This document shows positions 32,885 through 46,271 of a stretch of DNA of 64,000 bases, piece after piece. The stretch spans positions 38,651,593 to 38,715,592 of the forward strand of contig NC_079496.1 in the NCBI RefSeq assembly GCF_030052815.1, written 5' to 3'. The position numbers and the translations under genes were made by a program. The notes beneath the pieces are model-generated. The model did no database searches, was not told the origin of the DNA, and saw nothing but the letters and a program-made list of their open reading frames with translations. The stretch comes from Hevea brasiliensis (taxonomy: Eukaryota > Streptophyta > Magnoliopsida > Malpighiales > Euphorbiaceae). Each line of letters begins with the position of its first letter. The first letter of the stretch is position 1.

Positions 32885-33963
32885 GGCTTCCAATTAAGGA
32901 TAGTATCTACCTTGCTAGAATCTACCTTGATCCCTTCAGCTGACACAACATGCCCCAAGAAAGAGATTTCTTTTAGCCAAAATTCACATTTCGATAATTT
33001 GGCGTATAGCTATTTCTCCCTTAAGGTCTGTAGTACAATCCACAGATATTTGTCATGCTCCTCTGCATTTGTCGAATATATCAAAATATCATCAACAAAC
33101 ACTACCACAAATTGGTCGAGATATGTTCTGAAGATAGTGTTCATCAGATCCATAAAAGCAGCTGGAGCGTTAGTCAACCTGAATGGCATTATTAGAAACT
33201 CATAGTGGCCATATCGAGTTCTGAAAGCAGTTTTTGGAACAATCTTTTCTTGCACTTTCAACTGATAATAACCAGATCGCAAATCAATTTTGGAGAATAC
33301 AGCTGCACCCTTCAACTGATCAAACAGATCATCAATGTGAGCCAATGGATATGTGTTCTTTATTGTCACCTTATTCAATTGTCGGTAGTCAATACATAAG
33401 CGAAGAGTGCCATCTTTCTTCTTAACAAACAATACTGGCACTCCCCAAGGTGACACACTAGGGCGGATGAAGCCCTTTTCAATTAGTTCTTGCAACTGTA
33501 CCTTCAACTCCTTCAACTCTGCTGGTGCCATTCTGTATGGTGTTATGGAGATTGGATCCACACCAGGCATTACATTAATTTCAAACTGCACCTCTCTTTC
33601 TAGAGGTAATCCTGAAAATTCATCAGAAAACACATATGGAAAGTCATATACTGTAGGGATGTCCCTCAATGCTGGACTCCCCACTTGGGTGTCTACCACA
33701 TGTGCTAAGTATGCTTCACACCCCTTTCTGATCATTTTTCTTGCTAGTGCAGCCGAAATGATGTTTGATGGCAATAGCTGCCTCTTCCCATGTATTACCA
33801 CTTCACTGTATTGAGAGAGACCAAAAGTGACTGTCTTCAGTCTACAGCCAATCATGGCGTGATGCCTGGCTAACCAATCCATGCCCAAGATGATATCATA
33901 ATCTCTGAAGGGAATTTCAATCAAATCAGACAGAAAGTGTGTCCTTGGATTATTAAAGGACAA
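32885..33963 (-). pseudogene. Element C protease end and reverse transcriptase, truncated
   Basis: 317 codons open: [16 protein letters not shown] (protease end), then RT with [51 protein letters not shown] and [12 protein letters not shown] (catalytic Asp pair). The frame stops at 33010. The thumb continues out of frame to about 32886, where it jumps to the linker before integrase. Compared with D, about 680 bp including all RNase H are gone. Confidence 0.88.
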
Positions 33964-34184
33964 CCCCTATACATTCTATTGACCCTGACCTCTTGTCCTA
34001 GCAGACTTGTTACTAGCACCTCAAAGTCCATTTTCAGACATGGAACAATAATGCAATCAATGATGCTAGTACTCACATAGGAATGGGTAGAACCCAGATC
34101 AAATAACACAAACACATATTGATTAAAAGTTGAGAAGGTACCAGCCGCAATATCAGATGTCTCAGCCTCTTCTCTCTGTCTCAT
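33921..34184 (-). pseudogene. Element C protease
   Basis: MRQREEAETSDIAAGTFSTF leads into VLFDLGSTHSYVS, the retropepsin active-site stretch (DLGS; D has DPGS). The frame shifts at about 33960 and the rest of the domain continues in the next open stretch. Confidence 0.82.
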
Positions 34185-34364
34185 TGTGTAGACTTTGATT
34201 GGAGCATTGCCTTACTTTGATTGATTCACTGTGCCTTGGCTGCGTGCTGGACTACCTCTACCCCTGCCTCTACCTCTGCTAGGTGGTTGTGACCCTCTGG
34301 TGGCAGGATTCTGAACTGACCCTTCTGCAGTAGTAGGAGGTGGTCCAACTCTACAGGCACTAGT

Positions 34365-35455
34365 GCAGTCCTTAGCAAAGTGTCATGTGCCTCCACAGTT
34401 ATAACAGGCTCCTATGGCCTTATAGCATACCCCACCATGGCTTTTACCACAAGTTTCACATTGGCGGGGAGGGTAGGAACTTCTAGTACTCTACTGACCA
34501 GATGGAGAAGCTTTTTGTCCTGAAAATCTTCCCCTACTGGACTTTTTACCACCTCTGTTGTGTCCCCCAAAGTTTTTCCTCTTCCCAGTAGGACCACTAG
34601 AACTCTGATCTACTGACTTCCCCTCTTTCTCTTTTTCTATCTTCTCTGATTTCTTTTTCTCTTGGGCCGCTCTAACTCAATTCTTTCTAATTCCAGTGTT
34701 TGACAAATAAGCTCAGAGAAGTTAGTATGTTTGAATCCGACCACTTGTAATCTGAGACTAAGCTTCAAGCCGGTTTCAAACCTTTTACACCTTTTCCTAC
34801 TGGTAGCAAGGAGACTTCCTATATAGTGGCTCAGGTGGGAAAATTCCCTTTCATATTATGCCACTGACCTACTTCCATGTTTCAGACTTAAGAACTCCTG
34901 TAGCTTCTGGTCCGTATAGGCATCTGGGACATATTTTTGTCTAAACTCCTGCGGAAAGTCATCCCAAGTTAGTACTAGGGGTTCCACCAAACTATGAGGA
35001 ATAGTTTTCCACCAGTCATATGCATCCCCCTGTAGTAGTGACTCTGAATACTCAAATCTGAGCTCCTCTGTATAGTGTAGTTTCTTGAACACCCTATCCA
35101 TTCTCTCTAACCATTGTTCTACCTCTAGAGGATCTAATGTCCCCTTGAACTCAGTAGGCCCATATTTAATCAACATATCATACTGCCTAGCTAAAGACTG
35201 TGGTTATACCACTGCTGTCTATAGTGGGACTTGAGTAGGCATGTCACCAGCCATCTGTTGGAACATTGCAGCCATCTGCTGAGTGAACTGAGCAGGGAAC
35301 TGCGTTACTGAGGGGGTTGGTGCTGCTGATCCACTCACATTTTGGAGGGCTGGGGCATTCCCTTGTACCTCAGCCTCTATTGATTGATCGACTAAGCGAT
35401 GCCCTTCTTCCATAGCCAATTTAAGGATCTTAGTCCTCCTGAACAAATAACACAA
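34365..35455 (-). pseudogene. Element C gag with zinc knuckle
   Basis: Broken gag: N-terminal part 35219-35455 (poly-Gln/Met-rich TQQMAAMFQQMAG), main conserved part 34856-35176 (FKGTLDPLEVEQWLERMDRV, GDAYDWWKTIP, FRQKYVPD), then basic regions. The zinc knuckle at 34365-34406 would read CYNCGGT-x-HFAKDC but has an in-frame TGA at 34383-34385; D has an open codon there. Confidence 0.82.
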
Positions 35456-35585
35456 GGAGATTTCCTCCTGTTAGTGCATATTTATAATGTAATGTACTGT
35501 ATGTATCAAACAATGACATTGAGCAGTTGTACTATGTAGAAAGAATATTCAAATTACAGGTAAAAACATAATTTTAGAAAAACTA

Positions 35586-35597
35586 GCTCTGATACCA
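35586..35597 (-). other. Primer binding site of element C
   Basis: GCTCTGATACCA (minus: TGGTATCAGAGC), eight bases inside the 5' LTR edge at 35606. Initiator Met-tRNA type as in the other elements. Confidence 0.88.
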
Positions 35598-35605
35598 CTA
35601 AAACA

Positions 35606-38600
35606 TGTCACACCCTACCCCTCTATAAGGCATGGCATGATCCCATAGTATACCTAATGAATTACCAAACTTCGCCTACTGATAACCCATTAAATACACT
35701 ACAAGGGATTTTAAACCTTTTCTTATTTCTTTTTATAGCGGTGAGCACTTTTGACAAGTGTTAAAATTCTTTTTTTTTTTTTTTTACTGAAGTGAAACCA
35801 AATAACAAATCTGAGCATCTACAATTTCTATAAAAATTTTGCCAGAGTGCCATCTGGATATAAAACAGTTCTTCCAAAACCTGAAAAAAGTACTTCCAAT
35901 ATATTTCTGCAATCCCAAACTCTAATAAATTTGTTCAACACAATAAATTTCTCAACATTATCAACTCAGTTTAACAATCAATTTTCCAGTGTTTTCAAAA
36001 GCTGCGATAAGATAAATATATCACAATATTTTTATAAGCCAAAATAATTTATAATTTTAGTTTACAACTACTCAAGACCAAGTATAATATATACATACAG
36101 TGCACATACATTACAACAAAAACTTCACAATATGGTATACTCAACATACCTGGTGAAATCTCAAAATGTGGCACAAGCAGCCTAGTCTGCTGCTCTGTCC
36201 ATCTGTCTACCTACGATAGCAATGAAAAAGCTATCACTGAGCCAATGTCTCAGTGGTGCATAACATTAAGAAAATGCAATTTAAAACTATAAGCCATAAA
36301 TCATATGAACTGTGGATACTTAAAATCATAGTTAAATTCAAAAGACAGAGAATGACATAAAGAATTTAAACTCCATTTCACAATATCACAATAAATATCA
36401 ATAAATCACACACACAGCTTAATCATGTTTCCAAGGTCCAATTCGTCCCAAAAGCTGATGGCTAGTGAGGAATAACATAGCTAGCTAGCAATAATATGAG
36501 TACTCATCCTATTCATCCTCAATAGGCACACACCTCAACACTTCAGTCAGAGAGGGAATTCAAAGTCAATTCGTCCCACTAGACAAGCTAGCGAGGAATT
36601 CAATCAATATACATGATAGCTGTGGTTTCAAACCATTTACAATGTTTTTGAAGCAATAAGTATCCCTTAAATATCATTCAAACAAATTTTCACAATTTAA
36701 ACAATAACAGATAAAATGTCATAATTCATTTCAATTGAAAATTCAAAAGAAATAATTGTTGTGCACAAACCTCTAAAGTGTAACCTCTTGGCCCTAACTT
36801 AGTGTTTCCTTCCCCTTCCCTGAGTCTTTGCTAACTGAAACACACAATTTGAAGTGTTTTAGTACTCATTTAAACTGTCTCTAACAATAAGGTTTAATAA
36901 TTAGTTTATTTAATTCTACTATTTTCCTTAGTCAACTTAAAATGTTGACCCTCGATGCACTCTAGGTGAATTAGGTTTAATGTTACCAATATGCCACATT
37001 TTGCATTTCAATATGCTACCAATATAGTGCAATTTACCATTTTTTCAAGTTGGCATTCATTGCCAAATTATTTCAAGCATCATTGTATGTAAATGTCAAG
37101 TTCTCAATGTTTGTGTGCTAGATTGGTCGAGCTTAAAGTCCTATTTCACTTGGTTTTTAGCTTTTGGTCAAAGAATAAAAACTGTAGCTCTATTTCTTAT
37201 TGCACTCAGGGAAAAATTTCAGGTCATTCTGAGTTGTATAGACCAAGATATGGTCAATTTACTAAAGCTGGACAGATTGCACTAAAATGGCAATTTTAGG
37301 TCATTTTTAGGTCATTTCTAGTTTTGGCAGTTTTTATACCCGAACTTGTGCAAACTATTTGACTTGCTTATGGTCATTTATGGGTTTTGGTGTCTTCATA
37401 AGAGTTGTAGCTCTAGGTCTAATCTATTCATGGTAAAAATTTCAGGTCATTTGGACTTGTTTTGAGTGAACTATGGCCAACACATTAACTACTGCCCAAA
37501 TGGTCAATTTCCAAGCTTTCAAGTCACTAATCTGGATTTGGTCATTTTTCAAGTCACTTTTTAGACAGAATTTAGGTAGGCTTTCTTTATGAAAGTTGGC
37601 ACATTTTGTGCGTAGTTTCACCTCCAATTAGCCTCATACCAATTGGAGCCACACACTTAGGGTTATAGGTCTATTTGCACACTGCCCTCTACATGCTTTT
37701 CAAATTCCAAACCAAACACATGTTTACCAATTACATCTTCACTTCCCCACAATATTTTGCATTTGGCACTAACCAAAACCATTCAATTCTTTACATTATA
37801 GGTCAACTTGGACAGAATATAACCACTTCAAAATACACCAAATGCAGTCACAATTCACAAAGTTCAATCCCAACAATATATACACATAAATACTTCTAAT
37901 TGTCACACATACTTCTATCATCAAATTACATACCTATCACTATTATTCCACACACATAGGCTACCATTTTTTTGTACAATACTTCAACAACATTTCATGA
38001 ATTTGAACATTATCAATTTCCATTTTGAGGCTACCCAAAAATTATACATACACATCAACTTCCATTTTCACATTTCAAGCTTACAAATCAAACTTTATAC
38101 ATGAAAACCAACTCCAATACATTTAAGCACTTAATTTAACATCTCAAACAACCATTTACATGCAAAGACAAGCTGCACATCATGAAGTTCCATGGCTGCC
38201 GAAATGCTCCATCACCAATAATTCATCAAACCTCAAACTTCTTGCATAATTCAACTACCCACAACCTTAGTTACACTTTTAATGAAAAAATAATTGAAAA
38301 TAGCCACTTGGCTCTTTTGAAGAAACTCACCAAAACTTATCTTTCTTGCTTCCTTATTACTGCCCAAAGTGTGTAGGTAAGGTTTAGTGGAGGAACCTAG
38401 TGAAAAAGGTGACTTGATCAAAGTTGCATGGAGGTCCTTCCATGGCCAGCAATGGTGATTTAGAATGGAGCTTGGATTCGGCCAAAGTGAATTTGTGAGG
38501 AAGAAGATGATGTTGAGCTATCCACTAAGGCCTTATATATGGCCACTTAATACATAGTTAGTGGACCACTTAATATATAATTAGTGGAGCACTAAGTTAG

Positions 38601-39204
38601 CTTAATGATTAATTAATGTCCAATTTCCTTCATTTGCAATTAGGGCACAATTCTTTCAATATTTACATTAGGTACCACTCTTTTAATATTCATGATATTT
38701 TCAAAGTTTAATATCAATTATTTTTAATGGACATTTAGGTCAAAAGGTAACTCGGGATGTCAAACGATCACAATGCCCCTATTCGGGTAGCATTCCTGAT
38801 TTTTCGGTAACACCGAGTTTTGTCGTTTTCTCGATTTCTCGGATTTCTTTGTACTAATTAATTAATTTTTCTTTGATATTTCTAATGACATTTATACTTC
38901 AATAAGTCTTTAATTATGTCTCGAAACTAAATTTTAAGGGTTTTCTACAGTCCTGGGGTCGGCTATTGCCCGCGCCGTAACTTCCCTGTGCGGTCACCCA
39001 TCGCTACGGTTTTCGGCTCGTTTAACTTGGTTACGTTTCATTGCTATTATTTTTCCTTTATTTTTCTTGTGTTTCCCTCTATTGTATTTTATTATTTTAT
39101 ATCTCCTCACCAATATTTAAGTATAGTTCTAGGCATCCTAGCTATTCGGACAAACATTGGTCACCGGAACAGTAGAACGCATTACCGAACATAGGGGTGT
39201 TACA
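35606..39204 (-). repeat. Element C 5' LTR
   Basis: 3599 bp, ends as in the 3' LTR. It includes the roughly 240 bp missing from the partner and shows many transitions relative to it, so C is clearly older than B. No gene identified. Confidence 0.92.
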
Positions 39205-39457
39205 ATTTCTCAAAGTATCACCATGGAAGAAAGTGTTGAGATTCAGGAAAAAGGGAAAATTAAGCCATAGGTTCATTGGCCCATATGAAATTATTGAACA
39301 TGTGGGACCAGTAGGCTACAGATTAGCCTTACCACCTGAGCTGGACAAGATACATAATGTGTTCCATGTCTCAATGCTCAGAAGATACAGATCAGATCCT
39401 TCACATGTCATCTCAGTAGAAGAAGTTGTTGTACAACCTGACATATGAAGAAGAACC
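39205..39457 (+). pseudogene. Element A integrase C-terminal part between C and D
   Basis: Continues from 28042: [39 protein letters not shown] and [20 protein letters not shown] (GPY/F module), then TYEEEP. It is cut by element D; GAACC at 39453-39457 would be D's left target-site duplication. The chromodomain and 3' LTR of A lie beyond the window. Confidence 0.88.
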
Positions 39458-42400
39458 TGTCAGACCTCACCCCTCCGTAAGGCATAACATGATCCCGTAG
39501 TATACCTAATGAATTATCAAACTTCATCTACTGATAACTCATTAAATACACTACAAGGGATTTTAAACCTTTTCTTATTTCTTTTTACAGTGGTGAGCAC
39601 TTTTGACAGGTGTAAAATTTATTTTTTATCTGAAGTGAACCAATTAACAAATCTGAAGTAGCAATAATTTCTGTAAAAATTTTAGCAGAGTGCCATCTCT
39701 ATTTTGAATAAAATAGTCCTTCAAAAACCTGTAAAAAGCACTTTTAATATATTTCTTCAATCCCCAAACTCTAATAACAGTTCAACACAATAAATTTCTC
39801 AATATTTGTCAACTCAACTCAATATCAATTTTCCAGTGTTTCCAAAAGCTGAGATAAAGAGAAATATATCACAATATTTTTACAGGCTAAAATAATTTAC
39901 AATTTTAGTTTACAACTGCTCAAAACCAAGTATAATATATACATACAGAGCACATACATTACAATAAAGACTACAAAAATATGGTATACTCAATATACCC
40001 AACGAAATCTCAAAATGTAGCACAAGCAGCCTCCTTTGCTGCTATGTCTGTCTGTCTACATGCGACAGTAATGAAAAAGCTATCGCTGAGCCAATGTCTC
40101 AGTGGTGCACAACATTAAGAAAATACAATTTAAAACCATAAGCCATAAATCATATGAACTGTGGATACTTAAAATCATAGTTAAATTCAAAAGACAGTGA
40201 ATGTCATAAAAAATTAAACTCCATTTCACAATATCACAATAAATATCAATAAATCACACACACAGCTTAATCATGTTTCCAAAGTCCAATTCGTCCCAAA
40301 AGCCAATGGCTAATGAGGAATAACATAGCTAGCAAGCAATAATATGAGTACTCATCCTATTCGTCCTCAACCGGCACACACCTCAATACTTCAACCAGAG
40401 AGGGAATTCAAAATCAATTCGTCCCACTAGACAAGCTAGCGAGGAATTTAATCAAATATACATGATAGCTGTGGTTTCAAACCATTTGCAATATTTTTCA
40501 ATCAATAAGTATCCATCAAACATCATTCAAACACAAATTTTTTCACAATTTAAGCTATAACCATACAATTTATCATAATTTATTTCAATTGAAAATCAAA
40601 AGAAATAACTGTTGTGCACAAACCTCTGAAAGTGTAACCTTTTGGCCCTGACTCAATGTTTCCTTCCCCTTCCTTAAGTCTTTGCTTACTGAAACACACA
40701 ATTTAAAGTTCCCTCGGTTTTCGGTTTCTAGTCCGACTTACAACTTGTAGGCCTATGTCTTAGTGAACTTTTGCCAACAAATTTTAGGTCATTTGGAGTT
40801 TACTAGACCAAGTTATGGTCATTTTACTATTGCTGGTCAGATTGCACTAAAATGGCAAACTTATGTCATTTTTAGGTTATTTTCGATTCTGGCAGTTTTT
40901 ATACCCGAAATTGTGCAAGTATTTTGACTTGCTTATGGCCATATTTGGGTTTTGGTGTCTTCATAAGAGTTTTAGCTCTATGTCTAAACTATCCATGGTA
41001 TAAATTTCAGGTCAATTTGACCTGTTTTGAGTGTGTTATGGCCAAAAAACTGACTGCTGTCCAAATGGTCAATTTTCAGGTTTGCAAAGTCACTAATCCA
41101 GAATTAGTCAATTCTCATGTCACTTTTTGGATAGAATTTAAGTAGGATTTCTTCATGAAAGTTGACACATTTTGTGCCTAGTTTCACCTCCAATTGGCCT
41201 CATACCAATTGGAGCCACACACTTAGGGTTATAAGCTCATTTGCACACTGCCCTCTATATGCCTTTCAAACACCAACCCAAACACACATTCACCAACTAT
41301 ATCCTCACTTCCCCAAACCATTCTGCATTTGGTACTAACCATAACCATTCATTACTTTACATTATAGGTCAACATGGACAGAATATCACAACTTCACAAT
41401 ACACCAAATGCAATCATAATTCACAAAGTCCAAACCCAATAATATATACACATAAACACTCTTAATTATTACTCATACTTCCTTCTTCAATTTACATACC
41501 TTATCACTGCTATTTCACATAGATATGCTGCTATTTTTTTGTACCATACTTCAACAACATTTCATGAACTTAAACATTACCAATTTTCATTATGAGGCTG
41601 CCCAAGTAACACATTCACATCAAACTTCCATTTTCACTTTTCAAGCTTACCATCAAACTTTTTACATGGAAATCAACTTCAATACATTTAAACACTTAAA
41701 TCAATACCCCAAATCACCAAATACATGAAGAAAAAAAGTTAACATATTGAACTTCCATGGCTGGTGAAATGGAGCATCAACTTAACTCATCAAAACTTCA
41801 ACTTTTCTTCCATAAATCAACTCACCACAGCCTTTGTTACAATTTTAATGAAACAAGAAATGAAAACAACCACTTACCTCTTTTGAAGCTTTTTAAAAAC
41901 TCACCAAAACCTATCTTTCTTGCTCCCTTATTGCTGCCTAAGGTGTATAGATTAAGTTTAATGAAGAGAACTTGTAAGAGCTTTGGCTAAATCATTAAGA
42001 TGGGAGCATGCAAATGGGGCAGCCATGGATGAGAGCTTGGGAGAGAATTTCGGCTGTTTTGGAAATGAGAGGTTGAAGATGAATTTTCTGCCCAACATTG
42101 TGATATTTTAATTTCCATTAACTTAACTTAGTGAAGCACTAAGTTTGGTTAAAGATTTAATAATCTAAAGTTTCACAATTCACACATTTTACCTCAATTC
42201 TTTTACTATTCCTACAATATACCACAATTTTAATTTTCATGACATTTTCAAAGTTTAATATCATTTATTTTTAATGAAAATTTAGGTCAAAAGGAAACTC
42301 GTGGTGTCATGACCACAATGCCCCTATTCGGGTTGTATTCCCGATTTTTCGGTAACACTAATTTCTGTCGGTTTCTTGATTTTTTGTTTTTTTTTTTTTT

Positions 42401-42751
42401 ACTAATTACTTAATTTTTCTTTGAAATTTCCAATGTTATTTCTACTTCAATAGATATTTATTTAAGTCTTGAAAATATTTTCCAGGGTTTCCCGCAGTCC
42501 AAGGCTAGTCAACAGTCCACACCGCAACTTCCTAGTGCTTTCACCCATCACTACGGTTTTCGACTCATTTAACTTAGTTTCATTTTCTCTCTTTTATTTT
42601 TCCTTAATTTTTCTTGTATTTTCTTTTACTGTATTTCATTATTTTATGTCTCCTCACTAACATTTAAGTGTAGTTCTAGGTATTCTAGCTGTCCGGATGG
42701 ACACTGGTTGTCGGAAAAGTAGAACGCATTACCGAATATAGGGGTGTTACA
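39458..42751 (-). repeat. Element D 3' LTR
   Basis: TGTCAGACCTCACCCC to GGGTGTTACA, 3294 bp. Clearly related to the C LTRs along most of its length. A polypurine tract (42752-42763, minus) follows. No gene seen. Confidence 0.92.
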
Positions 42752-42813
42752 ATTCTCCCCCCTTTAAAATAAATTTCATCTCGAAATATTACCTGGCATC
42801 AATTTCTAAATAG

Positions 42814-43710
42814 CTATGGGTGCTGTCTCCTCATGTCCTCTTCACATTCCCAAGTAGCTTCCTGGCCTGAATGATGGTTCCACAGCACTTTAACCTCGGG
42901 TATCTGTTTGTTCCTTAGCTGCTTCACCTCATATGCCAGAATCTCTACGAGTTCTTCATATAAAAGGTCTAGATTTACTTCAATCTCTTCAACTGATAGA
43001 ACATGAGATAGGTCAGATTTGTACCTCCTTAACATGGACACATGGAAGACACTGTGTATCCTTTCTAGCTTTGAAGGCAATGCCAATCGATATGCCAAAG
43101 GACCCACCCTTTCCAGAACCTCATATGGTCCGATAAAGCGAGGACTCAGTTTCCCCTTTCTGCCAAATCTCATAATCCTCTTCCAAGAAGAAACTTTGAG
43201 GAATACCTTATCACCGACTGCATATTCAATATCTCTTCTCTTCAGATCAATATAAGACTTCTGAAGGTCTGATGCAGCCTTGAGTCGATCTCTGATCAAT
43301 CTGATCTTTTCCTCTGTCTGTTGAACAATTTCTGGCCCAATCATCTTTCTTTCACCTACTTCATCCCAACATAGGGGAGTTCTGTACTTCCTGCCATACA
43401 AAGCTTCATATGGAGGCATCCCAATGCTTGATTGGTAGCTGTTGTTATAAGCAAACTCAATCACACAAGCCCGTAGCATATCCTCCAATATTTGAATTAC
43501 CCTCTCAAACTAGCCATCTGTCTCTGGGTGGAATGCCGTGATGAAGTTCAATCTAGTTCCTAAGGCTCTCTGAAGACTACCCCAGAATCTAGAAGTGAAC
43601 CTAGGATCTCTGTCTGATACAATTGGTACTGGCACTGCATGCAGTTTTACAATCTCATTTATGTACAATCTGGCCAATCTCTCTAAACTATAGTCCATCC
43701 AGACTGGCAA
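42814..43710 (-). pseudogene. Element D integrase C-terminal half with chromodomain
   Basis: The 224-codon open part (42814-43488) includes ACVIEFAYNNSYQSSIGMPP, EALYGRKYRTPLCWDEVGER, GPYEVLERVGPLAYRLALP and the chromodomain VKVLWNHHSGQEATWECEED. Thirteen residues present in C between VIEF and AYNN are missing: an in-frame 39-bp loss between two copies of a 12-bp word. The upstream part (43510-43710) carries [15 protein letters not shown], the second catalytic Asp. Confidence 0.87.
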
Positions 43711-43767
43711 AAAGTGAGCAGACTTGGTCAGTCTATCAACTATAACCCATACTGCATCATGACTATT

Positions 43768-44810
43768 CTATGTCCTCGAAAGTCCCATCACAAAATCCAT
43801 AGTTATACGTTCCCATTTCCACTCTAGTACTGACAATGGATGTAACAAACTAGCTGGCACTTGATGTTCTGCCTTCACTTGCTGACAAGTTAGGCATTTG
43901 GAGACAAAATCAGCTACATCCCTTTTCATACCCATCCACCAGTAATGCTCTTTCAGCCCTCGGTATATTTTAGTTCCACCATGATGCATACCAAAAGGAG
44001 ACTCATGTGCTTCCTTCATAATGATCTGTCCCCGGTCAACATCATTAGGAACACACATTCTGCCCTGATGTAATAGTAAACCATCATTTCTCATAGAGAG
44101 TTCAGGTTTCTTTCCCTGCTGAACTTCTTTCAGTAGCTTCTGATATTTTTCATCATTCTGAGCAGCCATTCTGATCTGATCAATCAACACTAGCTGTACA
44201 TGCCATGCAACTACTATCTGTCTCTCATCATCAATATCCAAACTAGCATGCTGTGCTTTCAACTCATGTACCATGGACAAAGGAGAAACTCTGAGACTTG
44301 CCATAGTCTTACGACTTAAGGCGTCAGCCACCACATTTGCTTTCCTTGGCTGATTGTCTATTAAGCAATCATAGTCTTTAATCAGTTCTAACCATCTTCT
44401 CTGCCTCAAATTCAATTCCTTCTGGGTGCCCAGGTACTTCAAGCTCTTGTGGTCTATGAAGATGTAGCATTTCTCCCCATACAAGTAGTGTTTCTAAATC
44501 TTCAGAGCAAAAACAATAGCTGCAAGCCCAAGTCATGTGTCGGATAGTTCCTCTCGTGCAGTTTCAGCTGGCATGATGCACAAGCAATAACATTCTGATC
44601 TCGCATCAGTACACAGCCTAACCCATTATGAGAAGCATCACTATAAACTGTGTATTCTTTACCCGGTGTAGGTAAAGTAAGGACTGGAGCTTCAGTCAAA
44701 CACCTCTTCAACTCATCAAAACTCTGCTTGTATTTATCCGTCCACTGAAATTTCACATCTTTCCAAAGCAGCTTGGCCAGTGAAGAAGCTAACATAGAAA
44801 ACCCTTTCAC
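43768..44810 (-). pseudogene. Element D RNase H and integrase N-terminus
   Basis: Open parts 44502-44810 ([20 protein letters not shown], RNase H start) and 43768-44484 ([25 protein letters not shown], zinc region [13 protein letters not shown] ... CLTCQQVKA, and [10 protein letters not shown] with the first integrase Asp). A stop and shift near 44495 separate them. This is the region deleted from C. Confidence 0.87.
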
Positions 44811-45362
44811 AAACCGGCGGTAGTATCCAGCTAAACCCAGAACACTGCGAATTTCTGTGATATTCTTGGGTGGCTTCCAATTAAGGATAGCTATTTCAAT
44901 AATTTGGCTTATAGCTATTTCTCCCTCAAAGTTTGTAGCACAATCTACAGATGTCTGTTATGCTCCTCTGCATTCCTTGAATATATCAAAATATCATCAA
45001 TAAACACCACCACAAATTGGTCAAGGTATGGTCTGAAGATAGTGTTCATCAGATCCATAAAAAGCAGCTGGAGCATTAGTTAACCCGAATGGCATTACTA
45101 GAAACTCATAGTGGCCATATTGAGTTCTAAAAGCAGTTTTTGGAATACTCTGCTCTTGCACTTTCAACTGATAATAACCAGATCGCAAATAAATTTTGGA
45201 GAATATAGTTGCACCCTTCAATTGATCAAACAGATCATCAATGCGAGGCAATGGATATCTGTTCTTTATTGTCACCTTATTCAACTGTCGATAGTCAATA
45301 CATAAGCGGAGAGTGCCATCTTTCTTCTTAAAAAACAATACTGGAGCTCCCCAAGGTGACAC
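44811..45362 (-). pseudogene. Element D reverse transcriptase
   Basis: 45021-45362 is open: [40 protein letters not shown] (the catalytic Asp of KIDL is Tyr) and [12 protein letters not shown]. The Asp pair follows out of frame near 45000. About 95 bp of the thumb region are missing near 44895 relative to C. Confidence 0.85.
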
Positions 45363-45401
45363 ATTCGGGCGGATGAAGCCCTTTTCAAGTAGTTTTTACA
45401 A

Positions 45402-46055
45402 CTATGCCTTCAACTCCTTCAATTCTGCTGGTGCCATTCTGTATGGTGTTATGGAGATTGGATCCACACCAGGCATAACATTAATCTCAAACTGCACTTC
45501 TCTCTCTAGAGGTAATCCTAGCAATTCATCAGGAAACACATCTAGAAAGTCATATACTGTAGGGATGTCCCTCAATGCTGGACTCCCCACTTGGGTGTCT
45601 ACCACATGTGCCAAGTATGCTTCACACCCCTTTCTGATCATTTTTCTAGCTATTGCAGCCGAAATAATGTTTGGTGGCAATAGCTGCTTCTCCCCATGTA
45701 TTACCACATCACTATACTGAAGGAGACCAAAAGTGACAATCTTCAGTTTACAGTCAATCATGGCGTGATACCTGGCTAACCAATCCATGCCCAATATGAT
45801 ATCATAATCTCTGAAGGGCATTTCAATGAGATCAGACAGAAAATTATGTCCTTGGAACACCAAAGGACAACCCCTATACATTCTATTGACCCTGACCTCT
45901 TGTCCTAGCGGACTTGTTACTAGCACCTCAAAGTTCATTTTCACACATGGAACAGCAAGGCAATCAATGATACCAGTACTCACATAGGAATGTGTAGAAC
46001 CCGGATCAAATAACACAAACACATCTTGATTAAAAGTAGAGAAGGTACCAGCCAC
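45402..46055 (-). pseudogene. Element D protease and linker
   Basis: 217 codons: VLFDPGSTHSYVSTGIIDC (active site, DPGS), [36 protein letters not shown], and [15 protein letters not shown] at the RT entry. Intact throughout this stretch, ending at a stop just before RT. Confidence 0.87.
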
Positions 46056-46271
46056 AATATCAGATGTCTCAGCCCCTTCTCTCTATCTCATTGCGTAGAC
46101 TCTGACTGGAGCACTACCTTACTCTGACTGATTCACTGTGCCTTGGCTGCCTGCTGCACTACCTCTACCCCTACCTCTACCTCTGCTAGGTGGTTATGAA
46201 CCTCTGGTGGCAGGATTCTGAACTGACCCTTCTACAGTAGTAGGAGGTGGCCCAACTCTATAGGCACTAGT

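Larger units (their letters stand above)
28043..39204 (-). mobile_element. Element C: Ty3/gypsy chromovirus, lacking RNase H
   Basis: Minus-strand element with 3' LTR 28043-31402 and 5' LTR 35606-39204, primer site 35586-35597, and internal region 31403-35605. Target-site duplication is ATTTT/ATTTC, one C-to-T in CTG context. The internal region is only 4.2 kb because the RT end and RNase H are deleted at about 32885. C and D form one family, distinct from A/E and B, and their integrase has no intron. Confidence 0.93.
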
